A stretch of 64,000 bases of DNA from Pseudomonas sp. MPC6 (lineage in GTDB: Bacteria > Pseudomonadota > Gammaproteobacteria > Pseudomonadales > Pseudomonadaceae), in the NCBI RefSeq assembly GCF_006094435.1, contig NZ_CP034783.1, positions 3,623,001 to 3,687,000 of the forward strand. Direction: 5' to 3'. Positions 18,088 through 28,302 of the stretch are shown here, piece after piece; position 1 is the stretch's first letter, and each line of letters starts with the position of its first letter. A program made the translations under genes and the position numbers. The notes under the pieces were generated by a model that saw only the letters and a program-made list of their open reading frames with translations, had not been told where the DNA came from and ran no database searches.

Positions 18088-18960
18088 ATGACACCAACAC
18101 TCCTCGAACTCAAAGACGACCTCACCCACCTCACCCTCGCCCCCGAACTCGGCGGCAGCCTCGTCAACTGGACCGTACGCAGCACCGGCCAACCGCTACT
18201 GCGCCACAGCGACGCCCACGCGCTGAACACCGGCCTGCCGGGCAAGCTCGGTTGCTTTCCCCTGGCACCATGGTCAAACCGTATTTCCGAAGGGGGTTTC
18301 GACCGCCCCGACGGCTGGCTGGCATTGACGCCCAACAGCCACACCGATCCCCTGCCGATCCACGGCAGCGCCTGGCAACAGCCGTGGCAGGTGGTATCGC
18401 AGACCCGGGATGAAGTGGTCCTGCAACTCGACAGCACGACGCCCTTCGCCTATCGCGCCCGGCAACGTTTGCGCCTGAGCGAGGGCAAGCTGAGCATCGA
18501 TTTGCACGTCACCCACCTGGCCGAACTCGCCGCCTGGCATGGCCTGGGGTTTCATCCCTATCTGCCGCGCACGGCGGGCACTCGATTGCAGGCGCAGGCC
18601 CGACAAGTGTGGTTATGCGATGCGGTAAAATTGCCGACAACACTGACTTCGCTGCCCGGCGAATGGGATTTCCAGCAACTCAAAGGCTTGCCCGACACCC
18701 TGGTCGACAACGGCTTCTGCGAGTGGGACGGCCACTGCCTGATCCAGCAACCGGACCTCGGTTATGAACTGCAATGCCAGGCCACCGGCAGCGATTACTA
18801 CCTGCTCTATTGCCCGGTGGGCCTGGAATTTTTCTGCATCGAGCCGGTGAGCCACCCGGTCAACGCACATCACCTTCCGGGGCGGCCGGGACTGGTGTTG
18901 CTCGAGCAAGGCCAGGCCACCGAACTGGGTTTCAGCCTGCAGTATCGCGAACTCGGCTAA
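18088..18960 (+). CDS. Aldose 1-epimerase family protein
   Basis: 290 aa from ATG 18088; the frame upstream is REP. A galactose-mutarotase fold is visible: ELGGSLVNWTVRSTGQPLLR, FPLAPWSNRISEGGF, PIHGSAWQQPW with the catalytic-type His, WHGLGFHPYLPR (second His), DNGFCEWDG and the FCIEPVSHPVNAHH block with the general-base Glu. Interconverts sugar anomers; with udh it may speed supply of the reactive uronate anomer (inference). Its TAA overlaps the stop of the convergent ercS gene. Confidence 0.88.
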   Translation: MTPTLLELKDDLTHLTLAPELGGSLVNWTVRSTGQPLLRHSDAHALNTGLPGKLGCFPLAPWSNRISEGGFDRPDGWLALTPNSHTDPLPIHGSAWQQPWQVVSQTRDEVVLQLDSTTPFAYRARQRLRLSEGKLSIDLHVTHLAELAAWHGLGFHPYLPRTAGTRLQAQARQVWLCDAVKLPTTLTSLPGEWDFQQLKGLPDTLVDNGFCEWDGHCLIQQPDLGYELQCQATGSDYYLLYCPVGLEFFCIEPVSHPVNAHHLPGRPGLVLLEQGQATELGFSLQYRELG

Positions 18961-20684
18961 CCCAGCATCTGACTCAGCACCGCGCGCAACTTGCCGGGTT
19001 TCACCGGTTTGTTCAGCAGCGGTGCCTCGAGTTTTTGCAACGCACTGCGGCACTGGTCGGTGCGGTCCGCGGTGATGATGACTGCGGGAATCGCCTGGCC
19101 GAAATGCTCGCGCAAATGCCGGACCACCTCACAGCCCACCACCCCGTGATCGAGGTGATAGTCGGCCAGGATCAGTTCCGGCGCCTGGCCCTGCAAGGCC
19201 GACAGCGCGGAGGCTTGATCGGTGGCGATCACCACTTCGCAGCCCCACTGCCCGAGTAGCGCGCTCATGCTTTCGAGGATGCTCACTTCATTATCCAGCA
19301 CCAGCAAACGCCGCCCCGGCAAGGGATTGCCCGTGCCCGGCAGAGGCACGGCCTGACTGATCGGCAACGGGACCTCGTGGGAAATCGGCACGTCGATGCT
19401 GAACATCGATCCGCGCCCCGGCCGCGAATGCACCTGGATCCTGTAGTCGAGGATTTTTGCGATGCGCTCGACAATCGCCAGCCCCAGGCCGACGCCCTTG
19501 CGATCGGCGGCGCGGCCGACGTCCAGCTGGTTGAACTCGAGGAAGATCGAGTCCAGCCGGTCCGCGGCAATCCCGCGTCCGGTGTCCCAGACTTCCAGGC
19601 GCAGCATTGCCCCGCGCCGCCGGGCACCCAGCAGGATGCTGCCGGCGTCGGTGTAGCGGCAGGCGTTGCTGAGAAAGTTGCGCAGGATCCGCGTCATCAG
19701 GCGCAAGTCAGTGCTGATGGCGTAGTCGCCCATATGCGCGCGCAATTCCAAGCCGGCGGCTTCGGCCACCGAGCGGAATTCCGACACCAGCGGTCCGAGC
19801 AACTCGTCGAGGCGATACAGCGCGACGTCCGGTTTGACCGCGGCCTGATCGAGCCGGGAAATGTCGAGCAGATCGGTGAGCAAATCTTCGGCCCCTTCCA
19901 GGGCCTGGTGAGTACGTTCCACCAGCACCTGCTCGACCTCGGGCAGTTTGCGCTCGCGCAAGGTCGAGATCAGCAGGCGCGCGGCGTTGAGCGGTTGCAG
20001 CAGGTCATGACTGGCGGCGGCGAGGTATTTGTCCTTGCTGCGATTGGCGGCCTCGGCGGCGTCCCGGGCATCGCGCAGGGCTTCGGCGATCTGTTTGCGC
20101 TGGGTGATCTGCTGCTGCAGGTTGCGGTTGGCTTCGAGCAATTCGTTAGTGCGCGCCGTGACCCGCTGCTCCAGTTGGTCGTTGAGCTGTTGCAGGCGCT
20201 GTTGGGCGAGTTTGCGCTCGGTGATATCCGCCACGAAACCTTCGACCAGCCCTTCCTGATCGGGCTTGAGCAACAGGTTCATCAGCACGTCGAGGCTGCT
20301 GCCGTCCTTGCGCCGCAATTGGGTTTCGTAGCCATGCAGGCTGCCTTGGTGCCTGAGGATTTCGCCGATGTTTTCCAGCTCCCGCGCCCCGCCGACAAAC
20401 AGGTTGCTGGCCAGGTCCGCCAGCGAGAACAGCACCTCCTGCGGATCCTGATAGCCGAGCATCCGCGCCAGCGCCGGGTTGGCGGCGCGCATGCCCTCGA
20501 GCAGGCTGGCCTGGAAGATCCCGTGCACCGCGTTTTCGAACAGCCACTTGTAGCGATTGCGTTCGGCTTCCAGCTCGTCCAGGCGCGCGGCCAGTTCCGG
20601 GTAATGACTCTTGCGCGCCGAATGGCTGCCTAACCCGAGCAGTCCGGCCAGCGCCCGTTGTTGCTCCTCAGAGGGCTTCGCCAT
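18957..20684 (-). CDS. ercS: PAS hybrid sensor histidine kinase (ErcS-like)
   Basis: 575 aa from ATG 20684, which overlaps the ercA 3' end by 17 bp; upstream sequence in this frame is ercA coding. No membrane segment. A coiled-coil start, a PAS domain (WLFENAVHGIFQAS..), a long coiled coil, the H-box ASHDLLQPLNAARLL, N-box FLSNACRYTD, DTGRGI and GVGLGLAIV, then a receiver with Asp in LILADYHL and Lys in LLNKPVKP. The same kinase lies next to ercA in the P. aeruginosa ethanol-oxidation regulon. Cytosolic; signal unknown. Confidence 0.9.
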   Translation of the reverse strand: MAKPSEEQQRALAGLLGLGSHSARKSHYPELAARLDELEAERNRYKWLFENAVHGIFQASLLEGMRAANPALARMLGYQDPQEVLFSLADLASNLFVGGARELENIGEILRHQGSLHGYETQLRRKDGSSLDVLMNLLLKPDQEGLVEGFVADITERKLAQQRLQQLNDQLEQRVTARTNELLEANRNLQQQITQRKQIAEALRDARDAAEAANRSKDKYLAAASHDLLQPLNAARLLISTLRERKLPEVEQVLVERTHQALEGAEDLLTDLLDISRLDQAAVKPDVALYRLDELLGPLVSEFRSVAEAAGLELRAHMGDYAISTDLRLMTRILRNFLSNACRYTDAGSILLGARRRGAMLRLEVWDTGRGIAADRLDSIFLEFNQLDVGRAADRKGVGLGLAIVERIAKILDYRIQVHSRPGRGSMFSIDVPISHEVPLPISQAVPLPGTGNPLPGRRLLVLDNEVSILESMSALLGQWGCEVVIATDQASALSALQGQAPELILADYHLDHGVVGCEVVRHLREHFGQAIPAVIITADRTDQCRSALQKLEAPLLNKPVKPGKLRAVLSQMLG

Positions 20685-21831
20685 AGACGACCTCGACATC
20701 ACGCTGGCTGGACTGGCGCGGGTTGGTGAGGATGCACGGGTCGTGCATGGCGTGCTGCGAGAGGAACGGAATGTCCGCGGTGCTGACCCCGTGCAAGCCG
20801 AGGGTTTCATGGAAGCCGATCGCATGCTTGAGGGCAATCAGGTGCTCCACCAGGCGCCCGCAGATCTGCCGGTGATTGAGGCCCCGGCAGTCAATGCCGA
20901 AGGTCTCGGCGATCACCTTGAAACGGTCAGGCGCCGAGTTGTAGTTGAAGGCCACCACGTGTTCCACCAGTACCGCGTTGCACAGGCCGTGTGGCAGGTC
21001 GAGAAAACCACCGAGGCTGTGGGACATCGCGTGCACCGCACCGAGGATCGCGTTGGAGAACGCCAGCCCGGCCTGCATGCTGCCGAGCATGATCTTCTCG
21101 CGCAGGGCGATGTCGCCGGGGTTGGCGATCATCTGCACCAGGTTGCCGTTGATCAGGCGCATGGCTTCCAGTGCATGGGGATCGGTCAAGGGGCCGTGAC
21201 CGGTAGAGACAAAGGCTTCGATGGCATGCACCAGAGCGTCGATGCCGGTACAGGCCGACAGGAACGGGTCCATGCTCAGGGTGGTTTCCGGGTCGATCAG
21301 CGACACGTCCGGCACCACGGCCTTGCTGACGATGGAGAATTTCATCCGTTCCTGCTGATTGGAAATGATCACGAATTGCGAGACGTCCGCCGAAGTACCG
21401 GCAGTGGTCGGAATCAGGATCAGCGGCGGGCTGGGCACGCGGATGGTGTCCACGCCCTCGAACTCGAGGATGCTGCGCCCGTGGGCGACGACGATGCCGA
21501 TGCCCTTGCCGCAATCCATCGGGCTGCCGCCGCCGACGGCGACGATCACATCACAGTGGTTTTCCCGGTACAGCTCGGCGCCGAGCATGACTTCTTCGAC
21601 CCGCGGGTTGGGCGACACGTCGCTGTACAGGAAGTAATCGATGCCCTGGGCTTGCAGGCTGGCTTCGACATCGGCCACCCATCCGGCGGCAATCACCCCG
21701 GGATCGCTGACCACCAGCACCTTGCGGGCACCGAAGGTCTTGGCGCAGTTGCCGACGTTGTGCCGGCAACCGGCACCAAAGATGATTTCAGGCGAAACGA
21801 ATTTACGCAGCTGGCTGAGACTCTGGCTCAT
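20668..21831 (-). CDS. ercA: Iron-containing alcohol dehydrogenase ErcA
   Basis: 387 aa group III Fe-ADH. GGGSPMDCGKGIGI forms the NAD loop; metal residues lie in TGIDALVHAIEAFVS and HSLGGFLDLPHGLCNAVLVEHV (Asp/His/His/His set). The N-terminus FVSPEIIFGAGCR is typical. In P. aeruginosa ErcA is part of the regulatory circuit for PQQ-ethanol dehydrogenase rather than bulk catabolism, and may make or remove a signal. First gene of an ercA-ercS unit; a REP cluster separates it from pqqE. Confidence 0.92.
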   Translation of the reverse strand: MSQSLSQLRKFVSPEIIFGAGCRHNVGNCAKTFGARKVLVVSDPGVIAAGWVADVEASLQAQGIDYFLYSDVSPNPRVEEVMLGAELYRENHCDVIVAVGGGSPMDCGKGIGIVVAHGRSILEFEGVDTIRVPSPPLILIPTTAGTSADVSQFVIISNQQERMKFSIVSKAVVPDVSLIDPETTLSMDPFLSACTGIDALVHAIEAFVSTGHGPLTDPHALEAMRLINGNLVQMIANPGDIALREKIMLGSMQAGLAFSNAILGAVHAMSHSLGGFLDLPHGLCNAVLVEHVVAFNYNSAPDRFKVIAETFGIDCRGLNHRQICGRLVEHLIALKHAIGFHETLGLHGVSTADIPFLSQHAMHDPCILTNPRQSSQRDVEVVYGEAL

Positions 21832-21941
21832 TGGAAAGCCTGTTTTTTATTGTTTTGGAAGGTAAAGCCACACTAACGCATCCGGCGGTGAATGCAATCA
21901 GACCAATGGGGTAGCGCCATATCTCAAACCGCGTCGTCTGC

Positions 21942-22071
21942 CCTTCGCCAGCAAGCCGGCTCCTACAGATTGCGGGAATGGCACAACCCCTGTAGGAGCT
22001 GGCTTGCCAGCGAAAGCGGCGTAACTGACACACTATGTCGCCCTGTTCGCCAGCAAGCCGGCTCCTACAGC
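21942..22071. repeat. Triple REP cluster
   Basis: Three REP units (inverted, forward, inverted) with CAGCAAGCCGGC or GGCTTGCCAGC cores between the ercA promoter side and the pqqE stop. No gene in the gap. Confidence 0.88.
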
Positions 22072-22087
22072 ATCGCCACGCGCATAT

Positions 22088-23230
22088 TCATCCGCGATAG
22101 ATCAGCCGCGAAGCCTTTTCATTGCGCAACGTCAGGTGTTCCATGCCCAACCCCGGCGCATCAGCCTCCTCCCGGGCCTTGAGGATCACCCCATGATGCG
22201 GCGACTTGCTGCAGACCGGGTCGGCATTGGCCGCATCGCCGGTGAGCATGAACGCCTGGCAGCGGCAACCGCCCAGGTCCTTGTGCTTTTCGTCGCAGGA
22301 GCGGCACGGCTCTTTCATCCAGTCATCGCCGCGAAAGCGGTTGAAACCAAACGAATCGGTCCAGATGTGCTCGATACTGTGCTCGCGCACGTTGGGAAAC
22401 TGCACCGGCAACTGCCGCGCGCTGTGGCAAGGCAGCGCGGTGCCGTCCGGGGTGATGTCGAGAAACAGGTTGGCCCAGCCGTTCATGCAGGTCTTGGGGC
22501 GTTCTTCGTAATAATCCGGGGTAACGAAAATCAGCTTGCACGGATGACCCTGGGCCTCCAGACGCTCGCGGTACTCGTTGGTGATGCGCTCGGCACGCTG
22601 CAGTTGTTCGCGGGTCGGTAGCAGGCCGACGCGGTTGAGCTCGGCCCAACCGTAGAACTGACAAGTGGCCAGCTCGACGAAATCCGCTTCCAGTTCCAGG
22701 CACAGGTCGATGATCTTCGCGATCTGGTCGATGTTGTGCCGATGGGTGACGAAGTTCAGCACCATCGGATAGCCGTGGGCTTTCACCGCCCGGGCCATCG
22801 CCAGCTTCTGGGCGAACGCCTTGCGCGAGCCGGCGAGCATGTTGTTCACCGCCTCGTCGGCGGCCTGGAAGCTGATCTGGATGTGGTCCAGCCCGGCGAC
22901 CTTGAAGTCCCGCACTTTTTGCTCGGTCAGGCCGATCCCGGAGGTGATCAGATTAGTGTAGTAGCCCATGTCCCGGGCGGCCTTGATCAACTCGGCCAGG
23001 TCTTGGCGCACCAACGGCTCGCCGCCGGAAAAGCCCAATTGCGCAGCTCCCATGTCCCGGGCTTCGCGGAACACCCGAATCCATTCTGCAGTGCTCAGCT
23101 CTTCACCTGATTTGGCAAAGTCCAATGGATTGGAGCAATACGGGCATTGCAGCGGACACCGATAGGTCAGCTCCGCCAGCAACCACAGCGGCGGCCCGGG
23201 CGGCGCGTCACTCGATCCAGAATTGCGCAT
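22088..23230 (-). CDS. pqqE: PQQ synthase radical-SAM enzyme PqqE
   Basis: 380 aa from ATG 23230, overlapping pqqD by 23 bp. Radical SAM motif [11 protein letters not shown] near residue 25, FSGGEPLVR, and an extended C-terminal SPASM-like region with auxiliary-cluster cysteines ([33 protein letters not shown]). It forms the Glu-Tyr carbon-carbon bond in PqqA, with PqqD as chaperone. All key cysteines are present, so it appears functional. Confidence 0.96.
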   Translation of the reverse strand: MRNSGSSDAPPGPPLWLLAELTYRCPLQCPYCSNPLDFAKSGEELSTAEWIRVFREARDMGAAQLGFSGGEPLVRQDLAELIKAARDMGYYTNLITSGIGLTEQKVRDFKVAGLDHIQISFQAADEAVNNMLAGSRKAFAQKLAMARAVKAHGYPMVLNFVTHRHNIDQIAKIIDLCLELEADFVELATCQFYGWAELNRVGLLPTREQLQRAERITNEYRERLEAQGHPCKLIFVTPDYYEERPKTCMNGWANLFLDITPDGTALPCHSARQLPVQFPNVREHSIEHIWTDSFGFNRFRGDDWMKEPCRSCDEKHKDLGGCRCQAFMLTGDAANADPVCSKSPHHGVILKAREEADAPGLGMEHLTLRNEKASRLIYRG

Positions 23231-23480
23231 GGGCCACCTCCAGGAACGCCAGCACGTCCTCGTCAACCCCCGGCACCCCGGGGAAACTCGCGGACAGCAG
23301 GTCAATGATCGCCGCCACGCTGCGCCGCCCGTCCAGCAGGTCGAGGATCTGCCCGGCGCTGACGTTGAGCTTGATCATGCCTTCGGGGTACAGCAGCACG
23401 TGACAGCCCTGGCGCGGTTCCCATTGCAGACGAAAACCCTGGCGCAGGGACGGTGCCTGCTCGCGTTTGATCAGGCTCAC
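23208..23480 (-). CDS. pqqD: PQQ peptide chaperone PqqD
   Basis: 90 aa, standard stand-alone PqqD length. Conserved features: [31 protein letters not shown], typical of RiPP recognition element winged helices that bind PqqA and present it to PqqE. Its ATG overlaps the pqqC stop by 4 bp and its end overlaps the pqqE start, so C-D-E are tightly coupled. Confidence 0.95.
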   Translation of the reverse strand: MSLIKREQAPSLRQGFRLQWEPRQGCHVLLYPEGMIKLNVSAGQILDLLDGRRSVAAIIDLLSASFPGVPGVDEDVLAFLEVAHAQFWIE

Positions 23481-24229
23481 AGGGCGATCCCCCGGTGCCA
23501 GACCTTCTCGCTCGTCACCGTGTGAAATGGCGGGCGCTCAAGCTCATAGGCCATGCTCATGGCGTCGAGCATGCTCCAGAGCACGTCGAGCTTGAACTGC
23601 AGAATTTCCAGCATGCGTTGTTGGGCCTCGGCAGTGATGTAGTGCGCCAGGGTGATGCGCAAACCATGCTCGACATCGCGCCGCGCCTGGCTCAGGCGAG
23701 TGCGGAAGTAGTCGTAGCCGGCGGCATCGATCCACGGGTAATGGGTCGGCCAGGCGTCGAGACGGGATTGATGGATCTGTGGCGCGAACAGTTCCGTCAG
23801 GGAACTGCTGGCCGCTTCCTGCCAACAGGCGCGGCGGGCGAAGTTGACGTAGGCGTCCACGGCGAACCGTACACCCGGCAGCACCAGCTCTTGGGAGAGG
23901 ATTTGTTCGCGATCCAGCCCCACGGCTTCGCCCAGGCGTAGCCAGGCTTCGATGCCGCCTTCGCTGCCGGGCACGCCATCGTGATCGAGAATCCGTTGCA
24001 GCCATTCCCGGCGTACCTCGCGGTCGGGGCAGTTGGCGAGGATCGCGGCATCCTTGAGCGGGATGTTCACCTGGTAATAGAAGCGATTGGCGACCCAGCC
24101 CTGGATCTGCTCGCGGCTGGCGCGGCCGGCGTACATGGCTTGGTGGAAGGGGTGGTGGATATGGTAGAAGGCGCCCTTCGCGCGCAGGGCCTGTTCGAAT
24201 TCGGTGGGGGTCATCGGGGTGTCGGTCAT
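23477..24229 (-). CDS. pqqC: Pyrroloquinoline-quinone synthase PqqC
   Basis: 250 aa cofactorless oxidase of heme-oxygenase fold that performs the final ring closure and eight-electron oxidation to PQQ. Recognisable blocks: [63 protein letters not shown], and [19 protein letters not shown] with the active-site Tyr/Arg/His cluster. Complete and of normal length. The gene directly upstream is pqqA, not pqqB. Confidence 0.95.
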   Translation of the reverse strand: MTDTPMTPTEFEQALRAKGAFYHIHHPFHQAMYAGRASREQIQGWVANRFYYQVNIPLKDAAILANCPDREVRREWLQRILDHDGVPGSEGGIEAWLRLGEAVGLDREQILSQELVLPGVRFAVDAYVNFARRACWQEAASSSLTELFAPQIHQSRLDAWPTHYPWIDAAGYDYFRTRLSQARRDVEHGLRITLAHYITAEAQQRMLEILQFKLDVLWSMLDAMSMAYELERPPFHTVTSEKVWHRGIAL

Positions 24230-24309
24230 TGCGGTTCTCCGGGGTTCTGCGGTGTCTGACCTGGCCTCTATCCCCCGCCGCTCCAGCTACGCCCGCTCGG
24301 CCGAGGCAG

Positions 24310-24337
24310 GCCCGGCCAACGCCACGGCTGGCCGGGC
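24310..24337 (-). terminator. Hairpin between pqqA and pqqC
   Basis: GCCCGGCCA / TGGCCGGGC, a perfect 9-bp GC stem with a 10-nt loop, 7 nt after the pqqA stop and about 80 nt before pqqC, without a T-run. In pqq operons pqqA mRNA is commonly far more abundant than the rest; this stem could cause such attenuation or protect the short message (inference). Confidence 0.55.
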
Positions 24338-24343
24338 GGACAA

Positions 24344-24415
24344 TCAGCGGTTGGCGAAATACATCGTCACTTCGAAGCCAATGCGCAGATCGGTAAACGC
24401 GGGTTTAGTCCACAT
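24344..24415 (-). CDS. pqqA: PQQ precursor peptide PqqA
   Basis: 23-residue peptide MWTKPAFTDLRIGFEV plus TMYFANR, with the invariant E15-x3-Y19 that are cross-linked and become PQQ. It matches the canonical Pseudomonas PqqA. A GGATTGACCC leader precedes the ATG. It is the first gene of a pqqA-C-D-E unit that lacks pqqB between pqqA and pqqC (only 114 bp). Confidence 0.96.
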   Translation of the reverse strand: MWTKPAFTDLRIGFEVTMYFANR

Positions 24416-24484
24416 GGGTCAATCCTCTTCTTGTGCCGGACGATTCCGGTAAAGCCATTAATGCACGGTGTGCGGGGCGATCGA

Positions 24485-24500
24485 ATGCTACTTTCGAAGG
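24485..24500. promoter_or_regulatory. Possible ped-regulon half-site upstream of pqqA
   Basis: ATGCTACTTTCGAAGG, 70-85 bp before pqqA, shares ATGCTACTT with the better palindrome ahead of the FIST gene (46251-46268). The second arm is poor, so this is tentative. Confidence 0.3.
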
Positions 24501-24558
24501 AGGTGGCGGCGTGCGTTGGTAGGGGGTGTAACGAGGTCTTCATATACACGCCCCCCAC

Positions 24559-24658
24559 GTAGGAGCGAGCTTGCTCGCGAAGGACGCCAAGGCACCGCGT
24601 ACATACAGGCAGTACGCGTTATCGTTGACGTCCATCGCGAGCAAGCTCGCTCCTACAG
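24559..24658. repeat. Paired, inverted REP elements
   Basis: GTAGGAGCGAGCTTGCTCGCGAAGG and its inverse, separated by about 50 bp, between the aldehyde dehydrogenase stop and the pqqA promoter. The rest of 24416-24682 holds no gene. Confidence 0.88.
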
Positions 24659-24682
24659 GGTCTTGTGGTGTTCTTGCGGGGG

Positions 24683-26203
24683 TTAGAAGAACCCCAGCGG
24701 ATTGATGTCATAGCTCACCAGCAAGTTTTTGGTCTGCTGATAATGGTCGAGCATCATCTTGTGATTCTCACGGCCGACACCGGACTTCTTGTAGCCGCCA
24801 AACGCCGCATGCGCCGGGTACAGGTGGTAGCAGTTGGTCCACACGCGCCCGGCCTTGATCGCCCGGCCCATGCGGTAGGCGCGGTTGATGTCGCGGGTCC
24901 ACAGGCCGGCACCGAGGCCGAACTCGCTGTCGTTGGCAATGGCCAGGGCTTCGGCTTCGTCCTTGAAGGTGGTGATGCCCACCACCGGGCCGAAGATTTC
25001 TTCCTGGAACACGCGCATTTTGTTGTGGCCCTTGAGCAGGGTCGGCTGGATGTAATAACCCGTCGACAAGTCCCCCTCAAGACGCTCGGCCGCGCCGCCG
25101 GTGAGCAGTTCGGCACCCTCCTCCTGAGCGATCTTCAGGTAGGAGAGGATCTTGTCGTATTGCTGCTCGGACGCCTGGGCGCCGACCATGGTCTCGGTGT
25201 CCAGCGGGTTGCCGCGCTTGATCTTGACGATCTTTTTCATCACCACTTTCATGAAGTCGTCGTAGATCGACTCTTGCACCAGTGCTCGGGAGGGACAGGT
25301 GCAGACTTCGCCCTGGTTGAAGAACGCCAGCACCAGGCCTTCGGCGGCCTTCTCGATGAACTGTGGCTCGGCTTGCATGATGTCTTCGAAGAAGATGTTC
25401 GGCGACTTGCCACCCAGTTCGACAGTGCTCGGAATGATGTTCTCGGCCGCGCACTTCATGATGTGCGCGCCGATCGGGGTGGAACCGGTGAAGGCGATCT
25501 TGGCGATGCGCTTGCTGGTGGCCAGCGCTTCACCGGCTTCGCGACCGAAACCCTGGACGATGTTCAGCACGCCGGCCGGCAGCAGGTCGGCGATCAGCTC
25601 GGCGAAGACCATGATCGACAGCGGGGTCTGCTCGGCGGGTTTGAGTACCACGCAGTTACCGGCGGCCAGGGCCGGGGCGAGTTTCCAGGCGGCCATCAGC
25701 AGCGGGAAGTTCCACGGGATGATCTGCCCGACTACGCCCAATGGCTCGTGGAAGTGATAGGCGGTGGTCAGCTCGTTGATCTCGGCGGCGCCGCCCTCTT
25801 GCGCGCGGATGCAACCGGCGAAGTAGCGGAAATGGTCGGCAGCCAGCGGCACGTCGGCGTTGAGGGTTTCGCGCACGGCCTTGCCGTTGTCCCAGGTTTC
25901 GGTGACGGCGAGGATTTCCAGATTCTGTTCGATGCGGTCGGCGATTTTCAGCAGCACCAGGGAGCGGTCCTGGGCCGAGGTCTTGCCCCAGGCGTCCGCA
26001 GCGGCATGGGCGGCGTCGAGGGCTTTTTCGATGTCGGCGGCGCTGGAGCGAGGAAATTCGGCGATCACTTCGCCGGTGACCGGCGAGGAATTGGTGAAGT
26101 ATTCACCGTTGACCGGCGCGACGAATTCACCGCCGATGAAGTTGCCGTAGCGCGCCTTGAACGTCACGACGGCGCCTGGTGTTCCGGGTTGTGCGTAGAT
26201 CAT
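24683..26203 (-). CDS. pedI: NAD-dependent aldehyde dehydrogenase (PedI/ExaC-like)
   Basis: 506 aa from ATG 26203 (GAGG upstream); conserved sequence starts at [27 protein letters not shown]. Catalytic residues: Glu in [10 protein letters not shown], Cys in [13 protein letters not shown], Asn in [14 protein letters not shown] site GSTPIG. Oxidises aldehydes produced by the periplasmic quinoprotein dehydrogenases to acids in the cytosol. Same order beside pedH as in P. putida; P. aeruginosa exaC lies next to exaAB. Separated from pqqA by a REP pair. Confidence 0.93.
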   Translation of the reverse strand: MIYAQPGTPGAVVTFKARYGNFIGGEFVAPVNGEYFTNSSPVTGEVIAEFPRSSAADIEKALDAAHAAADAWGKTSAQDRSLVLLKIADRIEQNLEILAVTETWDNGKAVRETLNADVPLAADHFRYFAGCIRAQEGGAAEINELTTAYHFHEPLGVVGQIIPWNFPLLMAAWKLAPALAAGNCVVLKPAEQTPLSIMVFAELIADLLPAGVLNIVQGFGREAGEALATSKRIAKIAFTGSTPIGAHIMKCAAENIIPSTVELGGKSPNIFFEDIMQAEPQFIEKAAEGLVLAFFNQGEVCTCPSRALVQESIYDDFMKVVMKKIVKIKRGNPLDTETMVGAQASEQQYDKILSYLKIAQEEGAELLTGGAAERLEGDLSTGYYIQPTLLKGHNKMRVFQEEIFGPVVGITTFKDEAEALAIANDSEFGLGAGLWTRDINRAYRMGRAIKAGRVWTNCYHLYPAHAAFGGYKKSGVGRENHKMMLDHYQQTKNLLVSYDINPLGFF

Positions 26204-26318
26204 GGTGGGCCTCTGTCTGGGTCGATGCCTGTTGGACAAACAGGCGATAGAGCGATAGTAGAGAGCCCCGCGTGCCAGACGAATGCGCCGTTGGCAGGGG
26301 GATTCTCGTTATTTGGTC

Positions 26319-26398
26319 GTAGGAGCCGGCTTGCTGGCGAAGGGAGCGGCTCGGTGGGTCAGATACACCGCCTTCGCTGGCAAGCCAGCTCCTACAGG
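26319..26398. repeat. Paired, inverted REP elements
   Basis: GTAGGAGCCGGCTTGCTGGCGAAGG and CCTTCGCTGGCAAGCCAGCTCCTAC about 30 bp apart, between pedH and the aldehyde dehydrogenase. Upstream of the latter, GATAGTAGAGAGC at 26253-26265 faintly resembles the ped motif. Confidence 0.88.
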
Positions 26399-26418
26399 GT
26401 TGTGCGGTGGATTCGGGG

Positions 26419-28197
26419 TTAGTGTTTGGCCACGACCAGGTCTTTAGGCAACTTGAAGGTCCAGAGCATGCCGCCCTGGTTGAAATCCTTGATCCGCTTG
26501 GCCACTTCGCCACCCCACAACGGTACCGCACCGCCCCAGCCCGAGAGCACCGAGACGTACTGTTCGCCGTCCATTTCCCAGGTCACAGGCGAGCCGAGTA
26601 CACCGGAACCGGTCTGGAACTCCCAGACTTTTTCGCCGGTCTTGGCATTGAACGCCTGCAGGAAACCTTCCGGCGTGCCGGTGAACACCAGGTTGCCCTT
26701 GGTGGTCAGTACCCCGCCCCACAGCGGCGCGAAGTTCTTGTGGCGCCAGACTTCCTTGCCGGTTTTCGGGTCAATGGCGCGCAGCACGCCGATGTAGTCT
26801 TCATTCAACGGCTTGATGGTGAACCCGGCACCGAGGAACGCCGCGCCTTTCTTGTAGGCGATGCCTTCGTTCCAGATGTCCATGCCCCACTCGTTGGACG
26901 GCACATAGAAAAGACCGGTGTCCTTGTTGTACGCCATCGGCATCCAGTTTTTCGCGCCAAGGAACGCCGGGGCGACGAATACCGAACTGCCTTTGGCTTC
27001 AGTGCCGGGCGCGCCCGGGCGGCTGGCTTCGTTGTAGATCGGCCGGCCATCCTTATCCAGGCCGGTGGCCCAGGTGATCTTGTCCACGAACGGGAAGCCG
27101 CGGATGAATTTGCCGTTGGTGCGGTCCAGCACGTAGAAGAACCCGTTACGGTCGGCAGTGGCGGCGGCCTTGATCTCTTTGCCGCCTTCGGTGTAGTTGA
27201 ACGACACCAGCTCATTCACGCCGTCATAGTCCCAGCCATCGTGGGGCGTGCTCTGGAAGTGCCACTTGATGGTGCCGTCGTCCGGGTTGAGCGCCAGGCG
27301 CGACGAGGAGTAAAGGTTGTCGCCAGGGCGCAGGTGCGAGTTCCACGGCGCCGGGTTGCCGGTGCCGAACAGCAGCAGATTGGTTTCCGGGTCGTAGTAG
27401 CCGCCGAGCCAGGGCGCGGCACCGCCGGTTTTCCACAGGTCGCCGGGCCAGGTCTTGCCCGCTTCGCCACCGGAAATACCATTTTCGATGGCCTTGCCGT
27501 CCTTGTAGACGTAGCCCATGTGGCCTTCGACAGTCGGACGTGTCCACAGCAGGTCGCCGTTTTTCGGGTCGTAGGCTTCGATCTTGCCGACCACGCCGAA
27601 CTCGCCACCGGCCACGCCGGTAATCAGTTTGCCGTTGATCACCATGGGGGCGGCGCTGATGGAGTAGCCTTCTTTGTGATCGGCGACCTTCTTGCTCCAG
27701 ACCACCTTGCCGGTGTCCTTGTTCAGCGCCACCAGCTTGGCGTCGAGGGTGCCGAAGAACACCAGGTCGCCGTACAGCGCGACGCCACGGTTGATCACGT
27801 CGCAGCACGGACGGATGTCATCGGGCAGGCGCGCATCGTATTGCCAGAGTTTCTTGCCGGTGCGCGCATCCACCGCGAACACCCGCGAATAGGAGCCGGT
27901 CATGTACATCACGCCGTCCTTGATCATCGGCTGTGCTTGCTGACCGCGTTGCTTTTCGCCACCGAAGGAGAACGCCCAGACGGGTCGCAGGTCCTTCACG
28001 TTGCTGACGTTGAGGGTGTCGAGCGGACTGTAGCGCTGACCCTGGACGCCCAGACCGTTGGTCACGATCTGCTCAGGGTTCTTGGGGTCCTGAAGGATTT
28101 CCTGATCGGTGACGCCGGCCAGGGCACTGCCGGACAACAGCATGGCACTGAGCAACAGGCTCAAGACGAAGGGTTGGCGACGTAAGGGTTGGGTCAT
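26419..28197 (-). CDS. pedH: PQQ alcohol dehydrogenase, lanthanide-type (PedH)
   Basis: 592 aa periplasmic quinoprotein with signal peptide ([14 protein letters not shown]), eight-bladed propeller W-motifs and the adjacent-cysteine disulfide C131-C132 in DIRPCCDV. The catalytic Asp is D323 in GWDYDG; residue 325 is also Asp. In known enzymes the extra Asp two residues on co-ordinates a lanthanide, and the numbering agrees with the P. putida PedH metal site. Predicted to oxidise alcohols and aldehydes using rare-earth-PQQ. A ped-motif repeat lies about 105-122 bp upstream of the start. Confidence 0.96.
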   Translation of the reverse strand: MTQPLRRQPFVLSLLLSAMLLSGSALAGVTDQEILQDPKNPEQIVTNGLGVQGQRYSPLDTLNVSNVKDLRPVWAFSFGGEKQRGQQAQPMIKDGVMYMTGSYSRVFAVDARTGKKLWQYDARLPDDIRPCCDVINRGVALYGDLVFFGTLDAKLVALNKDTGKVVWSKKVADHKEGYSISAAPMVINGKLITGVAGGEFGVVGKIEAYDPKNGDLLWTRPTVEGHMGYVYKDGKAIENGISGGEAGKTWPGDLWKTGGAAPWLGGYYDPETNLLLFGTGNPAPWNSHLRPGDNLYSSSRLALNPDDGTIKWHFQSTPHDGWDYDGVNELVSFNYTEGGKEIKAAATADRNGFFYVLDRTNGKFIRGFPFVDKITWATGLDKDGRPIYNEASRPGAPGTEAKGSSVFVAPAFLGAKNWMPMAYNKDTGLFYVPSNEWGMDIWNEGIAYKKGAAFLGAGFTIKPLNEDYIGVLRAIDPKTGKEVWRHKNFAPLWGGVLTTKGNLVFTGTPEGFLQAFNAKTGEKVWEFQTGSGVLGSPVTWEMDGEQYVSVLSGWGGAVPLWGGEVAKRIKDFNQGGMLWTFKLPKDLVVAKH

Positions 28198-28302
28198 GAC
28201 GGCTGCCTCTGCGGTTTTTGTTATACCCGGGAAATTTTCCCGGTCTGGTGCAGATTCTTGGGCGCCGCCGCCCTGGTAACAATTGCCCGCAGTGTCTAGA
28301 TT

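Noticed and set aside
24230..24343. Searched for a shortened pqqB
   Set aside because: 114 bp is too short and no metallo-beta-lactamase-like residues are encoded in any frame.
24665..28185. Two plus-strand open frames of about 590 codons each
   Set aside because: They mirror the aldehyde dehydrogenase and pedH genes; the products lack motifs while the minus-strand proteins are canonical.
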